35,382 nucleotides of DNA. Source: CAYMTV01 sp964393525 (GTDB lineage: Bacteria; Patescibacteriota; Microgenomatia; Daviesbacterales; UBA10151). Location of the stretch: assembly GCA_964393525.1 (NCBI GenBank), contig CAYMTV010000009.1, positions 1 to 35,382 of the forward strand. Direction: 5' to 3'. Shown here in pieces: positions 27,559 through 34,919 of this stretch. Numbering within the stretch: the first letter of the stretch is position 1; each line of letters begins with the position of its first letter. The notes beneath the pieces are model-generated. The model had not been told where the DNA came from and ran no database searches. It saw only the letters and a list, made by a program, of their open reading frames with translations. Both the position numbers and the translations under genes were made by a program.

Positions 27559-27576
27559 GGATATTTTATTTATACT
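27548..27576 (+). promoter_or_regulatory. Promoter of the M48 protease gene, TTGGAA / 17 / TATACT
   Basis: TTGGAA (27548-27553) and TATACT (27571-27576) are 17 bases apart. The ATG at 27585 is 8 bases beyond, predicting a transcript that starts at or one to two bases before the start codon. Confidence 0.7.
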
Positions 27577-27584
27577 TAAATGAT

Positions 27585-28331
27585 ATGTTTAAAAGAATTT
27601 TATTTATTTATCTGGCAGGAGTTCTGCTGCTCATTTTATCCAGCTATCTCTTTTACTATAATCCTGCAATTAAAGCTACTATAATTTCCGCGTTATTGAT
27701 CTTTATTACCTCTTATCTGATGCCTTTTTGGTTTAAGTTATTTTTAAAAGCCAAAAGCTACCGGGGAAAATTTAGAAAAAAACTTTTGGATTTTTCAAAG
27801 AAAAACGGGATAGAGTTAAACGATATTTTGGTGATAGAAAGCAAACGTTCAAATGCCTGTGCATTCAGTTTTGCAAACAATGCAACAGTTTGTTTTAACT
27901 CCAACACCTTAAAAAATCATCCCTATCCCGAAATAGAAGGAGTCATGGCCCATGAGATTGGACACCACACTAACAATGATATCCATACCTATGAATTTTT
28001 TATACTACTGTTTTTGCAGATTGGGGTTTTTCTAAATATGATTTTACTTCTGATTATTAACCGGGAAAATAGCTTTCTAATTTTAACCTCTTTTTTGACC
28101 GGGCTGGTTTTGCTGCCGGTCGCTCTTGCTATAAGCCGGTGGAGGGAAGGTAAGGCGGATGAGTATGCTAAAGAAGTTTTAAAAAAACCCAAGGACTTTG
28201 GAGACTTTTTAAAAAGAATGATTGAGTATGATAAAAAATTTGGTGGAAAAATAAATAAAAATCCGTCACTTCTTTTTAAACTTTTGGGAACTCATCCGCT
28301 TCTATATGATCGGATTAAAAACTTAAGCTAG
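27585..28331 (+). CDS. M48 family membrane zinc metalloprotease (HtpX/Ste24-like)
   Basis: Membrane-bound metalloprotease, 248 aa. Two N-terminal membrane segments (about 5-25 and 33-55) are followed by a cytosolic strand region (ILVIESKRSNACAFSFANNATVCFN) and the zinc site HEIGHH (near residue 123). Two further membrane segments (about 143-160 and 167-187) precede the third-ligand motif SRWREGKADEYAKEVL. The end GTHPLLYDRIKNL is typical of the family. HtpX-type enzymes degrade misfolded membrane proteins. The 17-base overlap with the convergent transporter gene means the two transcripts share complementary 3' ends. Confidence 0.9.
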   Translation: MFKRILFIYLAGVLLLILSSYLFYYNPAIKATIISALLIFITSYLMPFWFKLFLKAKSYRGKFRKKLLDFSKKNGIELNDILVIESKRSNACAFSFANNATVCFNSNTLKNHPYPEIEGVMAHEIGHHTNNDIHTYEFFILLFLQIGVFLNMILLLIINRENSFLILTSFLTGLVLLPVALAISRWREGKADEYAKEVLKKPKDFGDFLKRMIEYDKKFGGKINKNPSLLFKLLGTHPLLYDRIKNLS

Positions 28332-29559
28332 ATTTGACTTTATGTTGCCGGGATAGAAAATAAATTAAGATCATAAGTAGAATTGTTACCAGAAGTCCTG
28401 CCATGCTTAAGGCAAAATATCCGCCCATAGCAAAAAGCGGACCCGAGCCCAAACTGGAAAGCCCGGCAATAAAAGCAATCAAGCTATCAATTATTCCTTG
28501 AATTTTGCTTCTAACTTCATTTGGTAAAGAGCTTGATAAAAGCGAAGACCCGGCTACATATCCAAAGTTCCACCCCAGTCCTAGCAAAAATAACGATATT
28601 GCCAAAACCACTCCTGAGGTTGTCATAGGAGCCAAAATTACAGAGCTTGCCAAAATTAATCCCCCGACGAACATCATTGGGACATGTCCAAACTTATCAA
28701 CCAGATATCCGGTTAAAGCAGCCAGCCCAAACATCCCCAAAGTGTGAGCTGCTATAACATAGCCGATTACCTCATTACCGTAATGCAGTTTGTGGATATG
28801 CAGTGGAGTCATCACCATTAAAACTACCATTACTAACTGGCTTATTACCATGCTACTAAAAGCCAGTTGAACCAGAGGCAACTTAAAAGATTTTATAAAA
28901 GACACTTTGCTTGGGATTTTTCCGATAACTTTTTCTTCGGAGATATGTCCTAACCCCCTAGCTACTTTGTTTGGGTCAGGGTATAAAAATGTTAAAGTGA
29001 CAAGTCCTGCTAGTAAATACAAAAAACCTGCCAATCCCCAGGTCCCCGAATCCGGTGGGAGCCCAATGTTTGCAGCAAGCTTACTGCTTAACGGTGCAAT
29101 CAATGGCCCAACCACCCCTCCGATCGCTGAGGCAAAAACCACCCTTCCAATCATCCTGGCTCTTTTTGACTCTTCAAACATCTGGCCTACGGCATATCTA
29201 CTTAAATCCCCGGAAGCCCTGGCTGTGCCAAAGAAAAATGCAGATATTAGTATCGGGTAAAATGAGTTATTAAAGATTGCCCAGACTCCAATTACCGCGC
29301 CCAGCGCGCCCATTATATAGCCTAAGGTGAGTCCAAACCTCCAGCTTATTCGGTTCATAAGACTTCTCATAAAATAGGCGGTTAATGCCGGAGTAAAAAT
29401 CAAAATTGAATGAGGCAGCCCGGCAAAGGATTCCTGACCGGATAACTCAAAAGCGGAGATTGATAAAACTGTAAAAAGGGTAACAGTTCCTGCAGAAAAG
29501 ATACTTTGAGATAAAAATATAACTTGAGTTAATTTATTTTTGGCTTTTTGATGATCCAT
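28315..29559 (-). CDS. MFS transporter
   Basis: Major facilitator superfamily permease, about 414 aa with 12 predicted membrane helices. The helix 2-3 loop motif is degenerate (MRSLMNRISWRFG), while the matching motif in the second half is clear (GYLVDKFGHVPMM). Helix 5 holds ASAIGGVVGPLIAP, typical of drug:H+ antiporter-like members, so an efflux role is plausible; the substrate is unknown. The ATG at 29559 is the start. The frame is open further up, but that part is the promoter (TTGTTT 29596-29601, TAATAT 29573-29578). It overlaps the convergent protease gene by 17 bases. Confidence 0.9.
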   Translation of the reverse strand: MDHQKAKNKLTQVIFLSQSIFSAGTVTLFTVLSISAFELSGQESFAGLPHSILIFTPALTAYFMRSLMNRISWRFGLTLGYIMGALGAVIGVWAIFNNSFYPILISAFFFGTARASGDLSRYAVGQMFEESKRARMIGRVVFASAIGGVVGPLIAPLSSKLAANIGLPPDSGTWGLAGFLYLLAGLVTLTFLYPDPNKVARGLGHISEEKVIGKIPSKVSFIKSFKLPLVQLAFSSMVISQLVMVVLMVMTPLHIHKLHYGNEVIGYVIAAHTLGMFGLAALTGYLVDKFGHVPMMFVGGLILASSVILAPMTTSGVVLAISLFLLGLGWNFGYVAGSSLLSSSLPNEVRSKIQGIIDSLIAFIAGLSSLGSGPLFAMGGYFALSMAGLLVTILLMILIYFLSRQHKVKSSLSF

Positions 29560-29572
29560 GTCAAACTTTAAA

Positions 29573-29601
29573 ATATTACACTTAATAGGAAAAACAAACA
29601 A
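29573..29601 (-). promoter_or_regulatory. MFS gene promoter, TTGTTT / 17 / TAATAT
   Basis: On the minus strand, TTGTTT (29596-29601), a 17-base spacer and TAATAT (29573-29578), with the ATG 13 bases after the -10 box. The promoter lies just behind the stop codon of the DUF167 gene. Confidence 0.6.
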
Positions 29602-29604
29602 TCC

Positions 29605-29883
29605 TTAAAAAAGCTTAATTTGGGGATTATCATCCAGTGAAAGTTTATCTAAATCCTCTTGCGTAACAGGTACTTCAAAAACTTTTTGTTTTGACCCGTG
29701 CCCGTGGATTAGTTTAATCTGTGATTTTGGAGTATCAAGATACTCTGAAAGTTTTTCAATAATTGCTGCGTTGGACTTGCTCTTAACCGGTGGCTCTTTA
29801 ACGGCGATCTGAAAGGTAGCTCTTCCTACATATTTAATATATTCATTTTTCCTTCCCGGCCTGGCCGCGACATGAATTTTCAT
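29605..29883 (-). CDS. DUF167 (YggU) family protein
   Basis: Small conserved protein of 92 aa with the DUF167 signature: MKIHVAARPGRKNEYI, FQIAVKEPPVKSKSNAAIIEKLSEYL and SQIKLIHGHGSKQKVFEV. The family has a compact alpha/beta fold; its molecular role is not established. It starts 8 bases after the stop of the upstream glycosyltransferase-like gene, and probably shares its transcript. No Shine-Dalgarno sequence is evident. Confidence 0.9.
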   Translation of the reverse strand: MKIHVAARPGRKNEYIKYVGRATFQIAVKEPPVKSKSNAAIIEKLSEYLDTPKSQIKLIHGHGSKQKVFEVPVTQEDLDKLSLDDNPQIKLF

Positions 29884-29891
29884 ATGCTTAT

Positions 29892-31556
29892 TTAAGGATT
29901 TTTGTCGGATAGTTTAAGGTAACCTGCGCTTTCCATTCTTTTTAATACTTCATCCAAAGCATCTTTGCGAATAAAGAAATGTCTTTCCAGATCATATCTG
30001 AAAAAGCCGATAAACTTTATTTTATTTTTGTATTGAATTTTACTTTTAATATCCTCTAAATTTGTGTAACTATTTTTAAGCTTTTTAATAAAATCTTTTC
30101 CCGGCTCAATACCAAAGATAGAATATTCAGTATTGAAAATTACGATTTTGGGTTTATTTCTTTCAATATCTAAATTTAATTCTTCACGGATTTTTACTGA
30201 TTTATCCATTGCCGGAACAAAGAAATAATACTTTGAGGCAACTTTACCTTTGGCATAGAAATTGCTCTCCGGATCAAAAGGCCCAATTAAAAAATAATCT
30301 TCCTTATTGATTAGGCTATTGAGAAAGGGGGAAACCGGGTGGGATTGATAAATTGGTTCCTTGCTTTGAAATTGACTATTAATTTTATAAAACCATTGGT
30401 CATAAACAAAACTGTAGTAAGAAGCGGAGTAGCTTAAAAGCGCAGAAAGGCAAATTGCAGCTACTCCTTTATTGAATAAGCTGTATTTTTTTAAAAAAAT
30501 TTCCCATAAATAAATTAGTGCAAAAACACTGTTAAATAAGGAAATTAAAATATAGGGAGTTGCCTGGTAGTCATTCTCTCCAGGGTTTAAAGGCTCATTT
30601 CTAATATTGACATAAACTATCAGAAGAAAACTTAATAAGAAAAGCCTAAACCGCCGGGTCAGTAAAAGAAAAACCCAAAGAATAGTATTTCCCAAAAATA
30701 GGGCATAAACAAAATGATTATTGGAGCCAAAATTATTAATAGTGGAAAGAATACTTTTATAAGCATTGACAAATTTTATAAATAGTAAGTAGGCAAGTTC
30801 CAATAAATTTTTGGCTTCTGCCGCTTCCCCGTAGACATAGTACTCTTTGTTAAAAATAACTGTTTCAAAATAAAAATCGGAAAAGCTTTTAGTTAGAAAT
30901 AAATATCCCCCATATAAAAGGTAAGGGACAGCTATTAAGAATATCCTGATTAAAAACTCTTTTTTAATGTTTGGAGATTTTCTGAAAAAAAGTTCAGCGA
31001 ATGCAAAGATATAAATAACAATTGCAGCAATGATAAAAGTGTAGGTGGTAAAAGCAGCTAAAAAACTTAAAAAAGTAATCAGAAAAAAAATTGGTTTTGA
31101 GGAAAACTTATTTTTGAAAAGTGAATAAAATAATGTAATATATGCTCCGCTTAGGAAAAAACCGGATAAGTTATCCGCAACCAGCAAGTGTCCCCAAAAG
31201 TAAGTGGAAGAAAGGGAGGCAATTAAAAAGAAGATGGTTGCGGTAACACCGCTTTTATACCCATAGTTTTTTATCAAAAAATGCACAAAAAGCATACTTA
31301 ATATCCAAAGAATGCACTGATAAGCAATTCTGAAAACAAAAAAATCCCGACCGGAAATAAGTTCAATTAATGATGCGAAATAGTAAGCAACAGGCCCGTG
31401 GTGTGAGAAAAAATCTTTATAAAGGATGTTGCCCTTTAAAACCTGCAGCCCGCCAAATAGGTTATCAAATTCATCCGGGAAGGAAATATAAAATGAGTTG
31501 GTGTAGTTTAAAAAAAGCAGGAGCAAAAGGAGAATTAATATTAGCGCTGTTTTCAC
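29892..31556 (-). CDS. Polytopic membrane protein, GT39/ArnT-like glycosyltransferase
   Basis: The protein has 554 aa with about ten to twelve membrane segments in the first 380 residues, and a soluble C-terminal part of about 150. The first extracytoplasmic loop contains SFPDEFDNLFGGLQVLKGNILYKDFFSHHGPVAYY. Its acidic pair and the ILYKDFFSHHGP stretch match the catalytic-loop pattern of lipid-linked-sugar glycosyltransferases of the PMT/ArnT/GT39 group, which move sugars from polyprenyl carriers onto lipids or proteins outside the cell. The start is GTG at 31556; TAAGAT and TTTATA 17 bases apart upstream form a weak promoter. Substrate unknown. Confidence 0.75.
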   Translation of the reverse strand: MKTALILILLLLLLFLNYTNSFYISFPDEFDNLFGGLQVLKGNILYKDFFSHHGPVAYYFASLIELISGRDFFVFRIAYQCILWILSMLFVHFLIKNYGYKSGVTATIFFLIASLSSTYFWGHLLVADNLSGFFLSGAYITLFYSLFKNKFSSKPIFFLITFLSFLAAFTTYTFIIAAIVIYIFAFAELFFRKSPNIKKEFLIRIFLIAVPYLLYGGYLFLTKSFSDFYFETVIFNKEYYVYGEAAEAKNLLELAYLLFIKFVNAYKSILSTINNFGSNNHFVYALFLGNTILWVFLLLTRRFRLFLLSFLLIVYVNIRNEPLNPGENDYQATPYILISLFNSVFALIYLWEIFLKKYSLFNKGVAAICLSALLSYSASYYSFVYDQWFYKINSQFQSKEPIYQSHPVSPFLNSLINKEDYFLIGPFDPESNFYAKGKVASKYYFFVPAMDKSVKIREELNLDIERNKPKIVIFNTEYSIFGIEPGKDFIKKLKNSYTNLEDIKSKIQYKNKIKFIGFFRYDLERHFFIRKDALDEVLKRMESAGYLKLSDKNP

Positions 31557-31722
31557 TGATTAAGGATGACATATCTTAAATACAGGTGTAAACCCTATAA
31601 AACCTATGACGGACTACTAAGGAAAAGCATACTCCTGGTTTTACCCTGGCAAAGTTGGCAGAATGGGAAAAATGAAGTAGACTTCTTGCTTTAGGATAGG
31701 GTAGAATACCTAAGCCGCCATT
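31557..31722. promoter_or_regulatory. Divergent intergenic region
   Basis: This 166-base non-coding stretch lies between the minus-strand glycosyltransferase-like gene and the + strand FtsK-gamma-like gene. On the + strand, TAGACT (31678-31683) and TAGAAT (31702-31707), 18 bases apart, are a promoter candidate 15 bases before the ATG. I see no terminator, repeat array or RNA gene. Confidence 0.4.
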
Positions 31723-32043
31723 ATGGATGATAAAAAGCTCATTGAAGAACTGCTCCAACGTATTTACTCACTCGAGGCTAGGGTGAGTAAGCTTGAGCGG
31801 ATTACTGTTACCCATCACCGGGCGATTATCAAAAGAAGCTTAGAGCCTAAGAACGAAATCTTGGAAGATGCTGTGCGGGTTTTAAGGGATTATGATTTTA
31901 TCTCCACACCTCTTTTACAAAAAAGACTTAAAGTAGGCTATACCAAAGCTTTGAGAGTTATGACTGAGCTTGAGCGTGAAGGATTGATCTCAAAAGGTAA
32001 TGAAGAATCCCCAAGAAGAGTGCTTCTTATCAAAGATAGCTAA
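31723..32043 (+). CDS. Stand-alone FtsK-gamma-like winged-helix protein
   Basis: The protein has 106 aa. Residues 1-30 form a likely coiled coil (KKLIEELLQRIYSLEARVSKLER). Residues 44-104 match the winged-helix gamma domain of FtsK/SpoIIIE: ILEDAVRVLRDYDFISTPLLQKRLKVGYTKALRVMTELEREGLI, ending SPRRVLLI. In FtsK this domain reads the KOPS sequences that orient DNA pumping toward dif and contacts XerD. Here it stands alone, without the motor, and with a coiled coil that may make it a dimer. It might be a DNA-binding regulator or a partner of a separate FtsK motor. The family call is by eye but the match is long. Confidence 0.8.
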   Translation: MDDKKLIEELLQRIYSLEARVSKLERITVTHHRAIIKRSLEPKNEILEDAVRVLRDYDFISTPLLQKRLKVGYTKALRVMTELEREGLISKGNEESPRRVLLIKDS

Positions 32044-32044
32044 G

Positions 32045-33007
32045 TTATCTTACAAAAAGTACAGCGTTTGGTAAGTTCCTTCCCGGACCTACTTTATAAC
32101 CCCCCTCATACCAGAGTGCAGCAGACCCACCCCCGTCCAAATTTAAAGCATTTTGGGCCCCAATTGCTTTAAAAAGCTGAGCAAAATCCGCCATATCAAC
32201 GTTGTAGGCAATCACAAGATATACTTTTGTTCCTGCAAACCCGATTCCGCCTTTTGTGCCTTTAGTCCCCTGTTTTTCCGAAAGCTGCCCTTGTTCTACT
32301 GTTATCTGTCCGTTGTTTAAAATCCCCGGGTAGTTGACTATTCCTCCTCCCGGACCGCCCCGATAAGAGTTGGCATCCTGTCTGTAGTACATAGTTGCTC
32401 CCTCCTGGTAGATTAAGGATCTATTATTCCAGGAAAAATTTCCCTCATTTAACCACTTTTTATTTTTTGAGTTAAGCACCGGAAAATCAAAGGAGTCTTT
32501 TTTATCCGCACACTCTGGATAGGCTGCCGGACAAAAATAAGTTCCATTGATTGCAGCAAACGCCCCGTTTCTTGAAGCAAAGTCTGCCAAAGGAATTGTT
32601 GGGCAGTCTTTCGGACAATCCGAATCATTTGCAGTATCGGTTACCATCCTGGCGCCCGTTGATAAGTCCAAGGTTACAATATCGGCATTAAAAGTTCCCC
32701 GTTCTGTGGCAACCGCAATCCGGCCAAATCCGGTAGATGGGGGAGCAGATACCGAATTTACGGGTGCGGCTGAAGGCTTGGGAGATGGGGTAGCTGTAGA
32801 AGAAACAGTGGGAATTGGGGTTGGAACAGGAGTTGGGGTAGGAGAAGGGGAGAGTGAAGTGCTGATTGCAGGACTGGAGGATGCTTTTTTAACAGTTAAC
32901 CCCTCATTTTTAAAAACCGACCTATTTAAAAACAGGATAAAGGCCACCGATGCAACTATTACCACAAGTGAGAGGTGGGCAAACCCCCTTTGGGAAAAAA
33001 TAGGCAT
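32045..33007 (-). CDS. Secreted phosphodiester glycosidase-domain protein (NAGPA family)
   Basis: The protein has 320 aa. An N-terminal hydrophobic segment (about residues 9-28) follows SQRGFAHLSL, a prepilin-like arrangement common in this radiation, and then a Ser/Thr/Pro-rich linker (about 42-90) that would span the envelope. The C-terminal domain belongs to the phosphodiester glycosidase (NAGPA) family, with AAINGTYFC, GGIGFAGTKVYLVIAYN, and the signature NLDGGGSAALWYEGGYKVGPGRNLPNAVLF. Bacterial members are thought to act on cell-surface phospho-sugars. A promoter (TTGCAA 33037-33042, TAATCT 33014-33019) ends 6 bases before the ATG. The gene ends 1 base from the convergent FtsK-gamma gene. 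Confidence 0.87.
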   Translation of the reverse strand: MPIFSQRGFAHLSLVVIVASVAFILFLNRSVFKNEGLTVKKASSSPAISTSLSPSPTPTPVPTPIPTVSSTATPSPKPSAAPVNSVSAPPSTGFGRIAVATERGTFNADIVTLDLSTGARMVTDTANDSDCPKDCPTIPLADFASRNGAFAAINGTYFCPAAYPECADKKDSFDFPVLNSKNKKWLNEGNFSWNNRSLIYQEGATMYYRQDANSYRGGPGGGIVNYPGILNNGQITVEQGQLSEKQGTKGTKGGIGFAGTKVYLVIAYNVDMADFAQLFKAIGAQNALNLDGGGSAALWYEGGYKVGPGRNLPNAVLFVR

Positions 33008-33013
33008 GTATTT

Positions 33014-33042
33014 AGATTAAAAGAAAATTAGCTGTTTTGCAA
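33014..33042 (-). promoter_or_regulatory. NAGPA-gene promoter, TTGCAA / 17 / TAATCT
   Basis: On the minus strand, TTGCAA (33037-33042) and TAATCT (33014-33019) with a 17-base spacer, only 6 bases from the ATG at 33007. The transcript would start at the A of the start codon. Confidence 0.6.
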
Positions 33043-33044
33043 AG

Positions 33045-34097
33045 TTAAAGCTTGATGATTTGCTCCCAGGGGAAATCCGGGTTACCGAAGTGGCCATAAG
33101 TGGCGGTTTTAAAATAAATCGGCTTTCGAAGATCAAGCCGCTCGATTATGGCCAAAGGCCTGAAATCAAATTTTTTTACAATGAACCTGGAATGGGATTT
33201 GCCGTCCTGATCAACTGCCTCAACCATGAGCGGTTCGGCCCGGCCGATCGCGTATGAAACCGAAACTAAAACATGCTTGGCGTACCCGTTGGCCACCAGA
33301 TTTTTGGCAACAAACCGGCACATGTAGGCGGCCGAACGATCGACCTTTGTCGGGTCTTTGCCGGAAAACGCTCCCCCGCCGTGAGGGACTAAGCCCCCGT
33401 ATGTATCAACGATAATTTTTCTTCCGGTGAGCCCGGTATCAGAGGCAAATCCGCCAATTACAAACTTGCCGGTCGGGTTTACCAAGACCTCCACTCCTTC
33501 GAGATTGCCGATTACCGGTTTGATTAACTTTTCTATTAAATCTTTTCTGATTTGAGCTTGAGAGACTTTTTCATCATGCTGGGTGGAAATTAAAACTGCA
33601 GTGACTTTATTGCCGCGCATAGTTACTTGAGCTTTGCCGTCGGGTCTACTCCATTTTAAGGTGCCGTTTTCCCGAAGATCCTGCAGTCCTTTTGTAAGTT
33701 TGTGGACTAAAACTACCCCTTTAGGTAAGAATTCCCGGGTTTCATTGGTTGCGTATCCATACATAATACCCTGGTCTCCCGCTCCACCGGTATCAACTCC
33801 CTGGGCAATGTCCGGAGACTGTTGGACAACTTGAGTAATAATTTTTACCGGGTCATCATAGCCGGTATTTCGGTATAGATCCAAGGCAGTTTTTTTAAAG
33901 TTTACCTTGGCCCGGGTGGTCAGTTCTCCGCCAACAACTATAATTCCGTGACAGCCGAAGGCTTCAATAGCAACCCGGGAAAAAGGGTCTTGGCGCAAAC
34001 ACTCGTCTAATATTGAATCGGAGATCTGGTCACAGACCTTATCCGGGTGTCCGCAGGTAACAGATTCAACGGTATAAATTTTTGGTTGGTAAAGCAT
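33045..34097 (-). CDS. metK: S-adenosylmethionine synthetase
   Basis: MetK makes S-adenosylmethionine from methionine and ATP, the methyl donor for RNA, DNA and protein modification. Motifs: TVESVTCGHPDKVCDQISDSILD (GHPDK at 16-20), TGGAGDQGIMYGYA (near residue 103), the flexible-loop SQAQIR, and GGGAFSGKDPTKVDRSAAYMCR in the C-terminal third. It has 350 aa, shorter than the usual 380-400. A consensus promoter lies directly upstream with only 14 bases to the ATG. Its -35 box overlaps the stop codon of the preceding hydrolase gene. Confidence 0.96.
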   Translation of the reverse strand: MLYQPKIYTVESVTCGHPDKVCDQISDSILDECLRQDPFSRVAIEAFGCHGIIVVGGELTTRAKVNFKKTALDLYRNTGYDDPVKIITQVVQQSPDIAQGVDTGGAGDQGIMYGYATNETREFLPKGVVLVHKLTKGLQDLRENGTLKWSRPDGKAQVTMRGNKVTAVLISTQHDEKVSQAQIRKDLIEKLIKPVIGNLEGVEVLVNPTGKFVIGGFASDTGLTGRKIIVDTYGGLVPHGGGAFSGKDPTKVDRSAAYMCRFVAKNLVANGYAKHVLVSVSYAIGRAEPLMVEAVDQDGKSHSRFIVKKFDFRPLAIIERLDLRKPIYFKTATYGHFGNPDFPWEQIIKL

Positions 34098-34111
34098 GAA
34101 AAATCTTTTTG

Positions 34112-34140
34112 ATATTAGTTGTTGTATCTTTTTTTGTCAA
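34112..34140 (-). promoter_or_regulatory. metK promoter, TTGACA / 17 / TAATAT
   Basis: A perfect TTGACA (34135-34140 on the minus strand) and TAATAT (34112-34117) with a 17-base spacer. The predicted transcript has a leader of about 8 bases, too short for a riboswitch, so this metK is not under a leader SAM riboswitch. Confidence 0.8.
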
Positions 34141-34919
34141 GCCAATTCAAATTCCAAAATCAGCGGTAGGTGATCGGAAATTTTAACTTTAGGGACTTTA
34201 AAATTTTTAACCTCTACACCCTTTGAAACAAAAATATAATCTGCAAAATATTGGATATCGCCATATTTTTTAAAATTAGCCACCCTGGTTGCTTTAACAT
34301 GAAACTTTTTTATCAAATTTATCAGGCCTGACTGTTCAATTATTTTGATACTCTTTGTATTGGGCTCTAAATTGAAATCCCCACAGATAATTTTTTTGCC
34401 GGAAGATTTGTTGATTAAACTTACAATTTTTTTGGACTGAATTAACCTTTTTTTAGTGTCCAACTTAGTTTCAGGATACCATTGTCCGTGAAGGTTAAAA
34501 ATATTACAAACTTTACCATCATTTCTTATTTTTAACATTTGGATATTTTTTGGAAGCTTTTTAAAAGCTTCACCTAAGGAGCCAAACTTTTTATTAAAAA
34601 GCATTTGTGTATCTTGTGAAATTACCGTTAGAGATTTTTTAACAAAAGTTACCAGACCAAAAAATACTTCAAAATCCACCACTCCTTCCAAATCATGGTT
34701 TTTAGAGGCAGGTGCAAAATGTCCATTGAAATCTTTTAGAATTTTTGATATTTCAAAATATAAATTGGTCCTAACGCCCTTGCTATTTTTCATATCGGTT
34801 GGGGTATCAAAAATTTCCTGAAAGCAAAAAATATCTGTTGAGTCTTTTTGTTTATCAATAAAATCTGCTAAAGCCACAAATTTTGTTCCGCCAAAGGCGT
34901 TTAAGGAAATTAGTTTCAT
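34137..34919 (-). CDS. Endonuclease/exonuclease/phosphatase (EEP) family protein
   Basis: The protein has 260 aa of the DNase I-like EEP fold. Metal and catalytic motifs appear in order: SLNAFGG at the N-terminus, IFCFQEIF (metal-binding Glu), IFNLHGQW (His), ICGDFNLEP (Asp and Asn), YFADYIFVS and the final ISDHLPLILEF (catalytic Asp-His). There is no signal peptide. Members hydrolyse nucleic acids, phosphoinositides or other phosphodiesters; the substrate cannot be told from the sequence. Its ATG overlaps the stop of the upstream cyclase-family gene (ATGA), so the two form an operon. Confidence 0.88.
   Translation of the reverse strand: MKLISLNAFGGTKFVALADFIDKQKDSTDIFCFQEIFDTPTDMKNSKGVRTNLYFEISKILKDFNGHFAPASKNHDLEGVVDFEVFFGLVTFVKKSLTVISQDTQMLFNKKFGSLGEAFKKLPKNIQMLKIRNDGKVCNIFNLHGQWYPETKLDTKKRLIQSKKIVSLINKSSGKKIICGDFNLEPNTKSIKIIEQSGLINLIKKFHVKATRVANFKKYGDIQYFADYIFVSKGVEVKNFKVPKVKISDHLPLILEFELA

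Noticed and set aside
31576..31758. Minus-strand 60-aa open frame in the divergent intergenic region
   Set aside because: It overlaps the start of the FtsK-gamma-like gene, has no ribosome binding site and no similarity I recognise.
34098..34140. SAM riboswitch ahead of metK
   Set aside because: A consensus promoter leaves a leader of only about 8 bases, too short for any known riboswitch.
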